This document shows positions 27,291 to 36,247 of a DNA stretch of 64,000 nt, piece by piece (positions within the stretch are counted from its first letter, which is position 1; every line of letters starts with the position of its first letter). The stretch is from positions 3,067 to 67,066 of the forward strand of contig JAWKNW010000030.1 of assembly GCA_041391505.1 (NCBI GenBank). The letters run 5' to 3'. The DNA is from Rhodothermales bacterium (GTDB taxonomy: Bacteria; Bacteroidota; Rhodothermia; Rhodothermales; JAHQVL01). The notes beneath the pieces are model-generated. The model searched no databases. It was not told the origin of the DNA and worked only from the letters and a program-made list of their open reading frames with translations. The position numbers and the translations under genes are program-made.

Positions 27291-27942
27291 ACGCGGTATT
27301 GTCAGATACTCGAAGATTCAGCAGCGGCTCCTGGGGGTAGCAGGAGATCATCGGGGGGCGATGAGTGCTTGAAGTCGGCGCCGAAACGGTAGCGCGAAGT
27401 AGTTCCAGGACGGTAACAGACCCGTCGCAGGCGGAAATTCTTGCCGGGCCACGGGCGGGCAAAGCCGCTGCGTGGAAAGCCGGCGGACGCGACTCGGGGG
27501 GTGGCGTCACGACGCGCGGACCGGTGGCTGACGCGCCCGCGCAGAATCCCGATAGAGTATACGGATCGACTATATCGTCTTTCCGGCCAAGCTGTGCTCG
27601 ATGTGTCACAAAACTATGGCGTTGCAGACCCACCGGGATCGGTCTTTTCTCTACCGTCTTCCCGGAAATCGCCGACAACAGAATGTTAACATAAGATTTC
27701 TCTTAAGGTATCAGGACCTAATCCGATACCTCTGGTAGCACATCAAAAGAATGGACGGAGGTCACTACGGTGGGGTAGGACCTCCGTCCTGCACCTCTCA
27801 GAACAGACAGTGCGATACATTCGCCAGGGTGGGTAAACCTGTGCGCCAGTGGGTGGCGGCTGCGTTTGCTCGACTTCTGGGTGTATCGACGCGCGGCCGG
27901 TGAGCATAAGCCGGCCGGGGGAAGTTTTTTCCGTACCGGCCT
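27291..27942. other. gene-free region between CHAT gene and kinase
   Basis: No convincing gene on either strand. It contains the probable CHAT terminator (27745-27789) and a small GGTATC/GATACC hairpin (27705-27728). The right promoter region of the kinase should lie in 27291-27400. Confidence 0.45.
27745..27789 (-). terminator. probable terminator after the CHAT gene
   Basis: GGACGGAGGTC and GACCTCCGTCC form a perfect 11-bp stem with a 15-base loop, followed on the minus strand by ATTCTTTTG. It lies 154 bases after the CHAT stop. Confidence 0.6.
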
Positions 27943-30900
27943 TTACCGACCGTTCAGCACGAAAGCAGACCAGTAATAGGGGTCGGCCAGCCGGCCCTTC
28001 GATTGGATCAGACCCCGTTTTGCATCGCGCAGGGCCGCGGAGAGCGGCGCCTCGTCGAGCACCCGGCTATAGAACTGCGTCATGAGGCGCGCCGTGGCGG
28101 CGTCCTGCACATTCCAGAGCGACACGAGCACGTTCTGCGCGCCGGCGTAGAGGAAGCCGCGCGTAAGTCCGATGAGTCCTTCCCCCCGGATCTGCCGGCC
28201 CAGACCGGTCTCGCAGGCGCTCAACGTCACCAGCTCGGCATCGAGTTGCAGGTTATAGATCTCCGCCAGCTCCAGCACCCCGTCATATCCGCCCGTCGTG
28301 TCCGCCTGAAGCACGATGCCGGACCGCAGCGGATCATCCGCATTCACGAACGCATGCGTAGCCAGGTGAACGAAGCGATGATCCCTGAGCGCATCGCGAA
28401 TCGTCGCCTCCGTCGCCTCGTCTTCCAGATACACATCGGTCTTCGCGCCGAACAGGTACCGCAGCACGCCGCGATCCTGGACGAAGAGCTGTTCGATGCT
28501 CTTGACTTCGTCGAACGTGGCGGGCAAAAAGCCCCGATTCACCTCGACGGGTGCGGCGCGGTCGCCGAGCAACAGGGCGCCTCGCGACCCGTCGAGCAGT
28601 CCGTTCGAAAAGACCGGCGCGTACCCCACAAAGTCCTTGCGCGGCGAAACGCGCTCGGCGCGGGTCTGGATGTACAGCGTCGCGGAGTAGGCATAGCTGA
28701 TGGAATGGGATTCGATCAGATAGGGCAGGTCGCCGTAACCGACGGTGGTATCGACGGATGTCGTCAGCAGGGCTTCGAAGGGAAGCTGGCTCAGGTACGC
28801 ATCCGGCACGATCACCAGATGTTTGCCGGCGACGATCGGCTCGACCGGGGCGATCAGCCGGTCGTACAGGGCACGCCCTTTTTCCAGGTAGGCGCCTCGA
28901 TCGTGCGACACGATGGCCCTCCGCAAGGCCGTTACGTCGTCCGCCGCCGTCGAATCGATCGCCGCCGCGACAACATCAAACGAGGCGGGGGTTATCACGA
29001 AGGTATAGAGCGAATCCTGCCCGACCAGGTATTCGACGAGGGCGTCGTTCGAGCCGGCGAGCTGCGTCTGCACGTCGGCTACCGAGGCGGAGGCCGCATG
29101 ATGTTTCAGCCTGTAATAGTCGGGGTACTCCGCCTCGAAGCGTTCCAGCAGGGCATCGTGGGCGCGTTTCAGCGCGAACACTTTCCCCTGCCACAGGCCG
29201 ACACGGGCGCTATCGGCGGCATCGCCCCGGGCCTGTTCCTCGGCGAGGCTCTGTGCGTAGTAGGTCAGCCGGAGTCGAATATCCTCCTCTTTTCGCAGCA
29301 GGGTATCGGGGACGCCGCCAAACGTTCTGGCGCGCGTGGCCATGATGGACGAGGTCAGAACCAGGCCCCGGCTCTGCTCGGCAAAATCGAAGGCCGCCTC
29401 CCTGAACGACGCGTCGCCCGTGGCGGCGTGAAGTGCCAGCGACGCCGCGATGGCCGGCTCGTACATTTGATGGGTCTGCTCGACCCACGTGAGCATCGAG
29501 GCCTCCGTCGGGTGTTCCAGTAGATCGTTGCGCACGAGCGCGCCGGCCTGGCGATAGGCGGCAGAAGCCGCGATCAAATACGACGTGTCTCGCGTGTCGT
29601 GGTAGACGGTGCCCAGGTAGCCGGCTTTTTGCGTCAGCGTTTCGAAGAACCGCCTGGAAGAAAACGCGGTGTAGGTCTGTGCGTCGGGAAAATCGAGTAC
29701 ATCGGTAGACGTGTACCCGTCCAGATTCACTTCAAACGCCTTTTGAAAGGCGCCGAGCGCCTTCTGCCGATTCCCGGTCGTTATATAGATCTGCGCCACA
29801 TCATTGTAGGCCTGCGCCCTGACAGGACGCTCCAGGCCGAGATCTTCGAGGATCCCGATGCCCTCTTCAAAAAGCCCCAGCGCCTCGTCGTAGCGCTCGG
29901 TTTTCATGGCGATGGCTGCCTGATTGAATAGGGCTTCCACCGCGGCAGGATGCCTCGTCCCGTAGATGCGTGAGGCGATAGCTCGATATTTTTCGTAATA
30001 GGCTTCGGCCTGCCCATAGTCGGTTTCACGCTCGTAGTAGGCGCCCATCAGCCGATAGACCTCTGCCATATGTCGATTCACCTCGCCATACTGTTGGCGG
30101 ATGTTCTCCATCGATCGGACGATCAAATCGAAGGAAGCCCGGTAGGCCCCCCTGTTCTTCAACACGGTCGCCCTGCGAACATCCAGAAGAAACCGCAGCG
30201 GATGGCGTACATATTTCTCGAGATCCATGGCCCTTTCTGCCTGATCGTAGTACTCCAGGGCGAGATCGTACCATCCCAGACTGTTGTAGACGCGACCTAT
30301 GCTGTAATATCCGCCGGCGATGTCGATGTGCTTCGCACCAAAGAGCCGATGACGGATGGCCAGGGCGCGCTGGAAGCTTTCCAGCGCGTGCTCATAGTCT
30401 GAAATGGCGATGTACTCATTGCCGATATTGTGATAACTGCTCGCGACATCGTTGTGATAGTACGGCAGCATGCGCGTTCTCATCGCCAGCACGTCCGCGT
30501 GGTACGCCCTGCCCTGATCGCGATCGCCCTGACTCGACCGCGCCAGCGCCAGGTTGTTCAGGGTTTTTGCATAGGATATGCTGTCGGCCCGCGTCAGCAG
30601 GGGGGATAGGGCGATCCGCTGTCGGTAATAGGCTTCTGCCCGCTGAACATTCCCGAGCGCCTGTTCGACCGTACCCAGAAAGTGGTAACTCTGGGCGATT
30701 TCGCTATGATGCGGTCCGTACCGTTGGAGACGGATGTCAAGTGCTTCTTGATGGTAGCGTCGGGCCTCTTCGAACGCGCCGAGGAGCCGACTGCTCATGC
30801 CCAGCAAATCCAACGCGGTAGCGCGTTGGGCATCCGGTGTGGCCTCGCTTCGATCCGCGGCATCGAGGGCCTGTTCGACCACCGACCGCGATTCCGTGGC

Positions 30901-31233
30901 GCGACCCAGCTCGAGGAGATACCGCCCCTTGACCAGCGACGCGCGCAGGATCGAAGCCGGCTCTCCGCTGGATGCGAACAGGCTTTCGGCCAGCACAATA
31001 CGGGGCCAAACGGAGTCGAATTTGGCTTCGAGAAGCCAGGCATCGGCTTCTTCCAGGGCCAGCCGGGCGCGGGCCGTATCCGGCAGGATCTCAGACGACA
31101 TCGCGTAGACGTAGGGCAGGCCGGCGACGCCGTCCTGCGCGTCGTCCTCATCCGGGTACAGGCATCCTGCGAGCGACGTGAAGGCAAACAGACCGATAAC
31201 GAGCGGTATCGACGCGCGGCGCGTGGGGGGCAT
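27943..31233 (-). CDS. TPR-CHAT domain lipoprotein
   Basis: The 1096-residue product has a lipoprotein signal (LFAFTSLAGC, Cys about 24), then at least ten tetratricopeptide repeats (about 80-560; for example YHNIGNEYIAISDYEHALES), a helical linker and a C-terminal CHAT domain, a caspase-like (clan CD) protease fold. The likely dyad is His in VHLATHAF (about 960) and Cys in LSACETG (about 1006), so the peptidase may be active. PDAYLSQLPFEAL is the usual strand before the catalytic part. The ATG at 31233 places the signal at the N-terminus. CHAT-TPR proteins are candidate self/non-self or stress sensors; no CRISPR or gasdermin-like partner is seen next to it. Confidence 0.9.
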   Translation of the reverse strand: MPPTRRASIPLVIGLFAFTSLAGCLYPDEDDAQDGVAGLPYVYAMSSEILPDTARARLALEEADAWLLEAKFDSVWPRIVLAESLFASSGEPASILRASLVKGRYLLELGRATESRSVVEQALDAADRSEATPDAQRATALDLLGMSSRLLGAFEEARRYHQEALDIRLQRYGPHHSEIAQSYHFLGTVEQALGNVQRAEAYYRQRIALSPLLTRADSISYAKTLNNLALARSSQGDRDQGRAYHADVLAMRTRMLPYYHNDVASSYHNIGNEYIAISDYEHALESFQRALAIRHRLFGAKHIDIAGGYYSIGRVYNSLGWYDLALEYYDQAERAMDLEKYVRHPLRFLLDVRRATVLKNRGAYRASFDLIVRSMENIRQQYGEVNRHMAEVYRLMGAYYERETDYGQAEAYYEKYRAIASRIYGTRHPAAVEALFNQAAIAMKTERYDEALGLFEEGIGILEDLGLERPVRAQAYNDVAQIYITTGNRQKALGAFQKAFEVNLDGYTSTDVLDFPDAQTYTAFSSRRFFETLTQKAGYLGTVYHDTRDTSYLIAASAAYRQAGALVRNDLLEHPTEASMLTWVEQTHQMYEPAIAASLALHAATGDASFREAAFDFAEQSRGLVLTSSIMATRARTFGGVPDTLLRKEEDIRLRLTYYAQSLAEEQARGDAADSARVGLWQGKVFALKRAHDALLERFEAEYPDYYRLKHHAASASVADVQTQLAGSNDALVEYLVGQDSLYTFVITPASFDVVAAAIDSTAADDVTALRRAIVSHDRGAYLEKGRALYDRLIAPVEPIVAGKHLVIVPDAYLSQLPFEALLTTSVDTTVGYGDLPYLIESHSISYAYSATLYIQTRAERVSPRKDFVGYAPVFSNGLLDGSRGALLLGDRAAPVEVNRGFLPATFDEVKSIEQLFVQDRGVLRYLFGAKTDVYLEDEATEATIRDALRDHRFVHLATHAFVNADDPLRSGIVLQADTTGGYDGVLELAEIYNLQLDAELVTLSACETGLGRQIRGEGLIGLTRGFLYAGAQNVLVSLWNVQDAATARLMTQFYSRVLDEAPLSAALRDAKRGLIQSKGRLADPYYWSAFVLNGR

Positions 31234-31399
31234 GGCTTTCCGAGCTTCTGCGTGGGGGGGATCCACCGCGCCGGCATAACCCGCGGCGACAGATGCTGGA
31301 ATATTCAACGCGGGCCGCACTTCCGCCAGATGGCTCAGAAAATATCATCTTCCGATCATCTTTTTTGGATCCGGGACCTCGCCGGAGCCCATCCCCCAA

Positions 31400-31436
31400 C
31401 AAGAAAATGCCCGGCCCCGCAGGTGCGGAACCGGGC
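31400..31436 (-). terminator. terminator-like hairpin left of the non-coding region
   Basis: GCCCGG (31409-31414) and CCGGGC (31431-31436) with further internal pairing, followed by ATTTTCTTG on the minus strand. Confidence 0.55.
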
Positions 31437-31497
31437 AAAGCGGCCGTAGGACATCGGCGCGAACTTGTTCTTTCGAGAGAGGCAGTCTGAGAAATGC

Positions 31498-31627
31498 CGA
31501 GCGGCGAGATCTGCGTTGGAAGAGAGGTGTATCTCGGCTCGCTAGAGCGGCCGGCTTCCCCCACCCGGAAGCCGTGCCGCTCTGCGACGCTATCGCTCTA
31601 TCACTGTCTGTTGAAGTGCGGAGACAG
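31498..31627. ncRNA. structured element, copy A
   Basis: Three consecutive stems: CGAGC-CGAGAT (31498-31510) with ATCTCGGCTCG (31531-31541); AGCGGC-CGGCTTCC with GGAAGCCG-GCCGCT around the loop CCCACCC (31546-31581); and CTGTCT (31604-31609) with AGACAG (31622-31627). Between the second and third stems lies a 24-base word (31586-31609) that recurs in copy C with one change. The strand of any transcript is unknown. I call it a candidate RNA because stems, loop and linker are conserved between copies. Confidence 0.4.
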
Positions 31628-31671
31628 ATGTGCTGATTATCGACGGCGGAGTCGCTGCGCCTTGTGCTCAA

Positions 31672-31694
31672 GGGTTTCCCCCACCCGGAAACCC
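31672..31694. repeat. CCCACCC-loop hairpin, copy B
   Basis: GGGTTTCC and GGAAACCC enclose the loop CCCACCC. The 15 central bases (TTCCCCCACCCGGAA) equal those of copy A exactly 120 bases to the left, while the outer stem bases differ but still pair. Confidence 0.6.
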
Positions 31695-32061
31695 GTTTGA
31701 ACAGCGCCGCTACCCGGCGGCCGATCTGTAGACATGCTTGTGAAAGAAGGGAACCGAAACCGCTCCATCATGCGGCCCCGATCTGAAACCAATCTACGAC
31801 ATCGATCGAGGGACGTTTGACCGACAGAGCACTGATTGTCGTGACCTAAAAATCACCTACACAGGTAAGCCATCGCTTACGATACTACCACCCGCCACGC
31901 GGGGACCATAATCCGCTTCGGCGCACACCGTGTAGGTAAAAACCACGAACCGCGGGATCGACCGCGACGACGCCGAAACGCCGGCGCGAGCGGACGCACG
32001 CTGGCCTGGACTGGTTAGACTTAAAAGGGGGATAAAGGGGGATAAAACGCCTGTTTTCACA

Positions 32062-32148
32062 GCCAGGACCCTCTCCCCCCACCTGGAAGGCGGGTCCTGG
32101 CTATGACGCTATCGCTCTGTCACTGTCTTTGAGATGTGCTTTAGACAG
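32062..32148. ncRNA. structured element, copy C
   Basis: GCCAGGACCC (32062-32071) and GGGTCCTGGC (32092-32101) enclose an inner stem with loop CCCACCT. Three bases later comes the same 24-base word as in copy A (32105-32128, 23 of 24 identical), then CTGTCT (32123-32128) pairing with AGACAG (32143-32148). The architecture equals copy A; the first stem has a different sequence, which indicates that pairing rather than sequence is kept. Confidence 0.42.
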
Positions 32149-32289
32149 ACATGAACTGGTGTAGCAATCACCAGCATGCGGATGCAATATAGACTCAAAA
32201 TCACCGACCGCGCTGTAGGCGTGTTTGATGCAAGTCTTGTGGTCGAATTTACCTACAAACCCGATCCACCCCTTACGTAAGCCTTTCCT

Positions 32290-32327
32290 ACGCCTCGTGT
32301 TTTTTTCTTCGATGCGGGGCGTTTTTT
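32290..32327 (+). terminator. terminator-like hairpin right of the non-coding region
   Basis: ACGCCTC (32290-32296) and GGGGCGT (32316-32322) followed by six T residues on the plus strand; a T-rich loop makes it atypical. It could end a plus-strand transcript from the non-coding region just before the hydrolase 3' end. Confidence 0.45.
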
Positions 32328-33333
32328 AGCCGGCGCCGTTTTTTCCCGCGATCGAGCCCAAAAAAGTGAGCGCGCGAAGCTCCGACCAGTACAGCTCGTC
32401 GCCGGCGAGACGCACAAAACCGACGTGCCCACCGTGACGGGGGGCCTCGAAAACGACCATCGGGTTGGCGGCGGCCTCGCGGGCGGGGTAGCAGGCGCGG
32501 GACAAGAAGGGGTCGTCGAGGGCGTTCACGAGGAGGGTCGGCCGGCGAATGCCGGCGAGGAAATGGCGGCTGCTGCAGGTCGACCAGTAGTGAGCCGCAT
32601 CGATAAACCCGTGCATGCGCGCCGTGTAGCGGTTGTCGAACTCCCGAAACGTGCGCATTGCCTCCAGCCCTTCGAGTTCGACCGCCCCGGGGAACTGGTC
32701 GGCGAGACGGCGGATCTTGTCGCGCAGCTGGATCATGAACCGGTACTGATAAAAGGCGTTGGCCGGCCGCGTGAGGGTATCTGCGCACGCTTCCAGGTCG
32801 CACGGCACCGAAAAAACGGCGCCCCCGACGATGGCCGGCACCGCGTCGTCCCCGCGCTCGCCGAGGTATTTGAGCGTCAGGTTGCCGCCCAGGCTGAAGC
32901 CGACCAGCGCGATCTCGGCATAACCCAGGCCGAGCAGATGGTGGACCACGGCGTCGAGGTCTTCCGTGGCGCCGGCGTGGTACGAGCGCGGCCGGCGATT
33001 CACCTCGCCGCTGCATCCCCGGAAATTCCAGGCGACGGCGTCCCAGCCGTGGCGCACGAAGGCGCGGGCCATGCCCTTGATGTAGCCGCTGCCGGAGCTG
33101 CCCTCCAGGCCGTGGCTGAGCACGATCGCGCGCCCGGTCCCGCCGGGGCCGAGCCAGTCGAGATCCAGGAAATCGCCATCCGGCGTCTCGACGCGCTCGC
33201 GGCGATAGTGGACACCCGACAGCCGGCGCATGAGGGAAGGATAAACAGTTTGCAGATGCCCGTTGCGCAGCCAGCGCGGCGGCTGGTACACCGCGGCGCC
33301 CGGGGCGATGATCGTCGTAGCCTGCGTTTTCAT
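32326..33333 (-). CDS. alpha/beta hydrolase, YheT/COG0429 family
   Basis: The 335-residue product has the family start RWLRNGHLQTVYPSL, oxyanion region LSHGLEGSSGSGYIKG, nucleophile Ser in LVGFSLGGN (about 152), acid in LVNALDDPFL (about 265) and His in RHGGHVGF (about 295). Members are esterases or lipases of unclear substrate. The ATG at 33333 overlaps the pgeF stop by four bases (ATGA), so translation is coupled within a three-gene operon. Confidence 0.9.
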   Translation of the reverse strand: MKTQATTIIAPGAAVYQPPRWLRNGHLQTVYPSLMRRLSGVHYRRERVETPDGDFLDLDWLGPGGTGRAIVLSHGLEGSSGSGYIKGMARAFVRHGWDAVAWNFRGCSGEVNRRPRSYHAGATEDLDAVVHHLLGLGYAEIALVGFSLGGNLTLKYLGERGDDAVPAIVGGAVFSVPCDLEACADTLTRPANAFYQYRFMIQLRDKIRRLADQFPGAVELEGLEAMRTFREFDNRYTARMHGFIDAAHYWSTCSSRHFLAGIRRPTLLVNALDDPFLSRACYPAREAAANPMVVFEAPRHGGHVGFVRLAGDELYWSELRALTFLGSIAGKNGAG

Positions 33334-34079
33334 CCGCGTATCCCGATAAAGCCCATCATCCGTCCGGTCACGCCGTTTTCGGCGCGATGCGAGAAAAACA
33401 GCGCGGTTTCCGCGTGGGTGCAGTGCGGCGAGATTTCCACGGCGTCATCCGGCACGCCGGCGGCCACCAGCTGGTCGAGCAGCACGGCCTTGAGGTCGAC
33501 ATGCGGCTTCGCCCCGGGCGCCCGGATGACGAAGCGATCGTCGAACCGGTCGGCCACTTCGTCGCCCACCTCGAACCGCTCCGCCGAGATGCAGGGACTC
33601 ACGTAGGCCAGCAGATCGCCCGGCCGGGCGCCCTGTTCGGCCATCCGCGTCACCGTCTTCCCCACGATGCCGGCCGCCGCGCCGCGCCAGCCGGCGTGGC
33701 AGGCCCCGACGATTCGGCCATCCGCGGACGCCAGCAGCACCGAAGCGCAATCCGCCGCGCTGAGGCACAGCAGCAGCCGCGGCGTCGTGCTCACCATCCC
33801 ATCGAATCCCCTGTACAGGCCGGCCGCATCGACGACACACACGGCGTCGCCGTGAACCTGGCCGGTGATCGCGAGCTCATCCAGCCCGAAACCGACCTCT
33901 CCGAAGAGCCGGCGCCGGTTTTCGAGGACGGACTCCCGGTCGTCGTCGGTGCTGAGCCCGAGGTTCAGCGTCCCGAACGGCGCCGCGCTGACGCCGCCGA
34001 GGCGTGTGCTGAAGCCGGCGGCGACGCCGGGGGCGCGGGTGAAGATATCGGGCCGAAGCCAGGTGGGGGGTTCGCTCAT
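33330..34079 (-). CDS. pgeF: polyphenol oxidase / purine nucleoside phosphorylase, YfiH (PgeF) family
   Basis: The 249-residue product belongs to the YfiH/DUF152 group, copper or zinc proteins reported as laccase-like enzymes, purine nucleoside phosphorylases (FAMIN-like) and peptidoglycan-editing factors. Metal-ligand motifs are present: GQVHGD (about 78-83), the CHAGWRG signature (about 130) and SPHCTHAE near the C-terminus (about 222). GFSTRLGGVS is the typical start. Its ATG at 34079 overlaps the Rieske stop by four bases and its stop overlaps the hydrolase start by four. Which activity dominates here cannot be told. Confidence 0.9.
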   Translation of the reverse strand: MSEPPTWLRPDIFTRAPGVAAGFSTRLGGVSAAPFGTLNLGLSTDDDRESVLENRRRLFGEVGFGLDELAITGQVHGDAVCVVDAAGLYRGFDGMVSTTPRLLLCLSAADCASVLLASADGRIVGACHAGWRGAAAGIVGKTVTRMAEQGARPGDLLAYVSPCISAERFEVGDEVADRFDDRFVIRAPGAKPHVDLKAVLLDQLVAAGVPDDAVEISPHCTHAETALFFSHRAENGVTGRMMGFIGIRG

Positions 34080-35194
34080 GCCGGCGAACCCGCCGCGCGC
34101 CGATAGGCCGCCTTGAGCTGGGTCTGAAAATGGTAGACGCCCTGTTCGCACTCGACGGAGAACCGGCCGCGGTCGTACGCCGGCGACGTCAGGCCGCGCT
34201 GCACCCACTCGCAGATCTCGATATCCTCCTGCTGGACATGATCACTGAAGGCGACGTCCTCCTCGATCCGTCGGGCCGCCTCGGGCGATGCGATATCCGC
34301 ATAAAAGTAGTCGAACAACACGACGCAGCGGTCCGGACCGAGCGGCAGGACGCTGTTCATCTGCAGCCGGCCCGGCAGAATGTTGAGCATGCAGTTCGGG
34401 AAGACGAAATAATAATAGGCCGAGTCGGACGCCGTCCCGTAGCGGGTTGTCGTTTCGCTCAGCGGGCTGTATTGCAGCGAATAATGGGGATGCGTTTCGG
34501 TCTCGTAGCGGCCGACATCCAGTACGTCGCACAGCTCGGGGTGGACGTACGGGAGGTGGTAGCCTTCGAGGTAGTTGTCCACGTAAACCTTCCAGTTGCA
34601 GGCGACCTCGTAGCGCACACGGCGGGCGAAGCGGAGGGCGTCGAGCCGCATCGGCGCGATGCGTTCGGCGATGCCGGCCAGGACCTCCGGCAGCGGCGTC
34701 TCCGGCACGCCGGCGTGGACAAACAGCAATCCCTGCCAGGCCTCGACATGCACGGGCACGAGGCCGTAGTCTTTTTTATCAAACAGATCGACCCGGTTGA
34801 ACCGGGGAACGCCGCGCAGCGACCCGTCCAGCTTGTAGGTCCAGCCGTGATACTTGCACTGCAGCATGTTCGCATGGCCGCAGTGCTCCATGGCGAGGGG
34901 CCCGCCCCGGTGCCGGCACACGTTGTAGAAGCCCTTCACCGAACCATCGGCGTCGCGAACGAGCACGACGGAAGCGCCGGCGAGGTCTGCCGTGAGGTAG
35001 GCGCCCGGGCGGTCGAGCTGGCCGAGATGGCCGGCGTATTGCCAGCTGCGCGCGAAGACGGCTGAGCGGTCCCAGGCATGGATATCGGGGTGATGGTACC
35101 AGCTCGACGGAATGGTGTCGGCCCGTTCGACCGGCGCTACGGCGAGGGTCTCGGGAGAGAAGTCGGGGAGGGGGATGGAGGACGATTCCCGCAT
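34076..35194 (-). CDS. Rieske non-heme iron oxygenase, alpha subunit type
   Basis: The 372-residue product has a Rieske [2Fe-2S] domain (CRHRG about 95, CKYHGW about 114) and a catalytic domain with the mononuclear iron site DNYLEGYHLPYVH (two His separated by four residues, about 210-222) and acidic residues in the C-terminal part. The layout fits ring-hydroxylating or quaternary-amine (choline/carnitine-type) monooxygenases; the substrate is unknown. No reductase gene lies nearby. It is the first gene of an overlapping operon with pgeF and the hydrolase. Confidence 0.9.
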   Translation of the reverse strand: MRESSSIPLPDFSPETLAVAPVERADTIPSSWYHHPDIHAWDRSAVFARSWQYAGHLGQLDRPGAYLTADLAGASVVLVRDADGSVKGFYNVCRHRGGPLAMEHCGHANMLQCKYHGWTYKLDGSLRGVPRFNRVDLFDKKDYGLVPVHVEAWQGLLFVHAGVPETPLPEVLAGIAERIAPMRLDALRFARRVRYEVACNWKVYVDNYLEGYHLPYVHPELCDVLDVGRYETETHPHYSLQYSPLSETTTRYGTASDSAYYYFVFPNCMLNILPGRLQMNSVLPLGPDRCVVLFDYFYADIASPEAARRIEEDVAFSDHVQQEDIEICEWVQRGLTSPAYDRGRFSVECEQGVYHFQTQLKAAYRRAAGSPA

Positions 35195-35252
35195 ACGGCA
35201 TCCGGTAAGGTGAAGTCGCGGATGATACGTGCGGAACCGGGAGTCGATCCAG

Positions 35253-36182
35253 TCAGGCGAAAGCGTCGAGGTAATCGGTCAGCATCGGCCGCATGTCCTC
35301 GATCTCCTGACGCAGCGCCGGCACGTCGGAACATCCGACGGCGCCATCTTGCACCAGCAGGCGCCAGATCTCGTCCGCGAAGCAGCGGTCGAGCGCATCA
35401 GGCGGCGCGTCGTCGTCCATCGCGTGCGCCGCCCGGTTGCCGGCGGCCACGACGTAGATCATGTGCCGCAACGACGCGGGCATCGATCCGAGATCGGAAT
35501 AGGTGTGGTGGAGCGCCATCACCTGCGTAAACACGGCCGGAAAACGAAGCTGACGCGCGAGGAAGCTGCCGGCTTCGACGTGGCTGAACCCGAAAAGCAC
35601 GCGTTCGGCCTCGAGCACCGCGTAGTCGGTGCTAAAATCGCGCACCATCACCCCGTAGAATCGGGACGCTTCCTCGGGGAAATTGTAGAGCAGCAGCAGC
35701 TTCCCGAAGTCGTGCATCAGGCCGGCGGTAAACGCCTCGCTGGCGCGCTCCTGCCGCGCTCCGGCATCCCGCGGCGCGTCGGGGTGCATCAGAAAGAGGT
35801 AGCGCGCGAGAAACCCGGTCGCCACGCTGTGCCGGATGAAGTTCAGAAACGGAAGCGTCGTGGTGACATCCATCGTCGAACGCATCTCCGCCATATTCAT
35901 GCTGAGGATGACGCCGGCGACCGACTCCGGGCCGAGGACCTCGACGGCTCTACGCGTGCTTCGGATCTCGTCTTCGGGCCGTTGTTGCGCTGAATTGGCG
36001 ATCCGCAGCACGCGCGCCACGGCACCCGGGTCGTGCTGGATCGCATCGCAGACGGCCCCGACATCCGACGTGGCGCCACCCTGCAGAAGCTCCATAATCC
36101 GCAAAAACGTCTGCGGCAGTGCGGGATAACGGAGGTTGAGATGGGCGAGCGACGTGGTTTTGCCTCGGCCGGGATGATTCAT
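35253..36182 (-). CDS. HDOD-domain signalling protein
   Basis: The 309-residue protein has an HDOD domain, a relative of HD phosphohydrolases often found in two-component or cyclic-nucleotide signalling: LPQTFLRIMELLQGGA at the start of the domain (about 17), AVCDAIQHDPGAVARVLRIANSA (about 40-60), and TAGLMHDFGKLLLL (about 160). HD residues are partly kept (HDFGK), so weak hydrolase activity cannot be excluded, but most HDOD proteins lack it. The ATG at 36182 is chosen because upstream residues lose the family pattern. It is separated by 65 bases from aroE. Confidence 0.85.
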   Translation of the reverse strand: MNHPGRGKTTSLAHLNLRYPALPQTFLRIMELLQGGATSDVGAVCDAIQHDPGAVARVLRIANSAQQRPEDEIRSTRRAVEVLGPESVAGVILSMNMAEMRSTMDVTTTLPFLNFIRHSVATGFLARYLFLMHPDAPRDAGARQERASEAFTAGLMHDFGKLLLLYNFPEEASRFYGVMVRDFSTDYAVLEAERVLFGFSHVEAGSFLARQLRFPAVFTQVMALHHTYSDLGSMPASLRHMIYVVAAGNRAAHAMDDDAPPDALDRCFADEIWRLLVQDGAVGCSDVPALRQEIEDMRPMLTDYLDAFA

Positions 36183-36247
36183 CAGGGCGCGGAAAGAGCC
36201 ATCATAGACAGTAATTTCCCTCAGTATCGGGCCGTCGTAGCGACAGG

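Larger units (their letters stand above)
31234..32325. other. 1.1-kb non-coding region
   Basis: No credible protein gene is found in any frame. The left 160 bases should hold the CHAT promoter. From 31400 to 32327 the region is bounded by terminator-like hairpins facing outwards (31400-31436 for minus transcripts, 32290-32327 for plus transcripts). It holds three related CCCACC-loop hairpins, a duplicated 24-base word and other stems, listed separately. A GGGGGATAAA direct repeat lies near 32025-32046, and ACCTACAC (31855) with GTGTAGGT (31930) forms a wide inverted repeat. Confidence 0.6.

Noticed and set aside
24393..27392. 999-codon open frame on the plus strand opposite the histidine kinase
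   Set aside because: It is an antisense shadow caused by high GC and few stop codons; its translation lacks domain patterns, while the minus-strand frame is a full hybrid kinase.
31400..32327. CRISPR array or type III-E locus next to the CHAT gene
   Set aside because: The hairpins are not regularly spaced identical repeats with spacers, no cas gene is present, and the CHAT protein has an export signal.
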